Shown here in pieces: positions 5,216-6,571 of a stretch of 6,571 bases of DNA. Where the stretch lies: positions 1-6,571 of the forward strand of contig JBFJYH010000081.1 in the NCBI GenBank assembly GCA_041622675.1, read 5' to 3'. Numbering within the stretch: position 1 is the first letter of the stretch; each line of letters opens with the position of its first letter. The notes below the pieces were generated by a model that made no database searches, was not told the origin of the DNA, and saw only the letters and a program-made list of their open reading frames with translations. The position numbers and the translations under genes are program-made. Source of the DNA: Reddybacter sp041622675 (GTDB taxonomy: Bacteria > Pseudomonadota > Gammaproteobacteria > Pseudomonadales > Porticoccaceae).

Positions 5216-5476
5216 AAAAGCATGATCGGCAAGTGTTGGGCCATTACTATATTTCCAAAGCTGTAAATATAACGTCGGTATGTTGACCTGTTCAGCAATA
5301 AAATATTCACCGCAATCAAGATAGCTTTTTAGCTCGCCAATAGACTGATCTGTAATCTTGCCAGACACTAATAATTGACCGAGAGCTGTGAAATTATCTG
5401 TATCCCGGTAAAGGTATTCAAATACGTAGAGGATATATTCACCACCATCAGTGTAGTGATATAGTGGTCCATTCAT
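5210..5476 (-). CDS. Uncharacterised small protein in the restriction-modification operon (probably frameshifted)
   Basis: An 88-residue ORF starts at 5476 with an ATGA overlap with the endonuclease stop (5473-5475), so it is translationally coupled to it and belongs to the same operon. The protein is acidic and rich in tyrosine (MNGPLYHYTDGGEYILYVFEYL) with no motif I can assign. A control or accessory role in the restriction system is possible from position only. The frame breaks just after a T5 run near 5213-5217, and the next frame continues with protein-like sequence (see 5065-5215). The original product was thus likely about 136 residues. No signal peptide or convincing membrane helix is visible. 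Confidence is high for a coding origin and low for any function. Confidence 0.7.
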   Translation of the reverse strand: MNGPLYHYTDGGEYILYVFEYLYRDTDNFTALGQLLVSGKITDQSIGELKSYLDCGEYFIAEQVNIPTLYLQLWKYSNGPTLADHAFS

Positions 5477-6489
5477 TTTTCGGATAAATCGATTAGTTGA
5501 GTTTTCTTATATAAGTTTGCTATCGCATCCTGCGGTACTCGCCATAAGAACCCGTGGTCTTTTACACGCCCTTCCTTTTCTGACAGAGTGAAGTCGAGAT
5601 AGATATTGCCATTATTCGCCATACGCATAAAACGTAGTAGTGACGGAGTTTTACAGTACAGTAGCTGATCAAAGCGACAACCAGTCTTCCCGTTTTTAAG
5701 GCGACCCGTAGAAACTGATACATAAACCGTTTCATTATGTTTAGAAAGAAGCGCTCCCTCCAAGAGGCTATCCTCGTATTCCAGTATCTCAACATTCTTT
5801 TTGTTAACAACAACTCTATTTTTCTTGGCTTTAAGATAAAAACCCAATGAATCAGGGGCATTGTTAAATGAAGTATAGAGAGCCTGCCGCTCCCTCTTTT
5901 CATCGTAATAACCAAACTCATTAACTAATTGATGCTTGTCTTTACACGCAAGATAACGTGAGGGCACACGGGAGAATAAAGTATGAAGTGTCTTGCCATA
6001 CTTAGTTTTCAACTCAACACCCATGAAATCGGCTTCTTTTGAACTGTTTTGCGGAATACTCAAATAATGTTCCAGAGAAAGACCGTATCGGCCTGCACCC
6101 TTTCCATGCACGGGTAAATAACCCCTCGAACGTAAGCGTCTAAGCTTGCCGACAAGAACATCAATAGGTGCTTGTTTCTCAACCACTTTTTGTTTGAGGT
6201 AATTTAGCACAGCAGTTTTTAATGCCGCCTGATACCTCGCCTTTGGACGCAAGCCATCAGCAAAGGGTAATTTTTCTTCGTAAAGTACAGCGCTGATATT
6301 TTGAAATTTGAACTCGAAAGCTTTGGCTGTTCGTGAAGGGTGTACGGCAGACAGGTTTCGGTAAATAGCCGCCTTGTTTGTAGGCCTTCCTTCTAGCTGC
6401 GCACTCAACAGATCGAAGTATGCGGATACTGCCGCCTCAATTTCTCTATCCGACCATGCCACAATACTATTCATGAAAGCGCGACCCAT
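5473..6489 (-). CDS. MvaI/BcnI-family type II restriction endonuclease with N-terminal helical domain
   Basis: This 338-residue protein would cleave double-stranded DNA at a short specific site. The central part carries the MvaI/BcnI hallmark: HGKGAGRYGLSLEHYLSI (128-145), then EADFMGVELKTK (152-163). D154, E159 and K161 give the D-x4-E-x-K catalytic triad of the PD-(D/E)XK fold. The family includes monomeric enzymes for CCWGG and CCSGG. Residues about 10-100 (AWSDREIEAAVSAYFDLL, AKAFEFKFQNISAVL) are a separate helical domain that I have seen fused to HNH and restriction nucleases. The ATG at 6489 has AAGG 3 nt upstream (close spacing); the ATG at 6474 is an alternative. The frame is intact, although its likely methyltransferase partner is truncated downstream. 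The AT-rich upstream region (6490-6571) has a possible minus-strand -10 (TATAGT, 6542-6547) with a poor -35. Confidence 0.85.
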   Translation of the reverse strand: MGRAFMNSIVAWSDREIEAAVSAYFDLLSAQLEGRPTNKAAIYRNLSAVHPSRTAKAFEFKFQNISAVLYEEKLPFADGLRPKARYQAALKTAVLNYLKQKVVEKQAPIDVLVGKLRRLRSRGYLPVHGKGAGRYGLSLEHYLSIPQNSSKEADFMGVELKTKYGKTLHTLFSRVPSRYLACKDKHQLVNEFGYYDEKRERQALYTSFNNAPDSLGFYLKAKKNRVVVNKKNVEILEYEDSLLEGALLSKHNETVYVSVSTGRLKNGKTGCRFDQLLYCKTPSLLRFMRMANNGNIYLDFTLSEKEGRVKDHGFLWRVPQDAIANLYKKTQLIDLSEK

Positions 6490-6571
6490 AAACCTTAATT
6501 TTTTTCAGCACGATCCAGCTAGCGGCATATCTACTTTGCCTACTATACGTCTACATTGGAATTTATAAGAA

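Noticed and set aside
5562..5921. Second minus-strand ORF inside the endonuclease gene
   Set aside because: It lies in another frame of a gene with recognised catalytic residues, and its composition is untypical.

Overview
The window looks like a boundary between an integrative element and the chromosome of a gammaproteobacterium. GC content is moderate, and the proteins resemble gammaproteobacterial families: a Dcm-like methyltransferase end, Vsr, a RelE/ParE-type toxin, and an integrase with an excisionase-like partner. The species cannot be named from the sequence.

Left part (1-3220): the right end of an integrative element. An uncharacterised 292-residue gene (167-1045, minus) ends near a perfect 16-bp hairpin (84-121). 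About 640 bp without a convincing gene follow, the second half GC-rich and full of short hairpins. Next come a small excisionase-like gene (1689-1904) and an overlapping tyrosine integrase (1865-3115). About 75 bp after the integrase lies a 30-nt tRNA 3' end (3191-3220, probably tRNA-Leu) with no tRNA body. This is the expected attachment-site remnant, so the element should extend to the left, with an intact tRNA at its far end.

Junction (3205-3489): two tandem 143/142-bp repeats, each beginning with the last 16 nt of the tRNA, including CCA. The layout resembles the rtT repeats of the E. coli tyrT locus. Each unit holds a GCCAGC/GCTGGC stem and a second stem.

Right part (3490-6571): a toxin-antitoxin pair (3687-4209, plus) faces a minus-strand restriction-modification cluster. 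In transcription order the cluster has an apparently intact MvaI/BcnI-type restriction endonuclease (6489-5473), a small unknown gene overlapping it by ATGA and probably frameshifted (5476-5065), the last ~95 codons of a Dcm-like cytosine-5 methyltransferase (5036-4749), and vsr (from 4710, or from an ATT codon at 4746, to 4288). Endonuclease family, Dcm-like tail and Vsr all fit CCWGG-type specificity. The methyltransferase lacks its catalytic half here, and vsr has lost its usual start and two conserved histidines. The cluster therefore looks like a decaying system with an orphan endonuclease, or one relying on a methyltransferase encoded elsewhere.

Most interesting points: the tRNA-end tandem repeats, the endonuclease without its methyltransferase, the vsr start and residue changes, and the frameshifted unknown gene in the operon.
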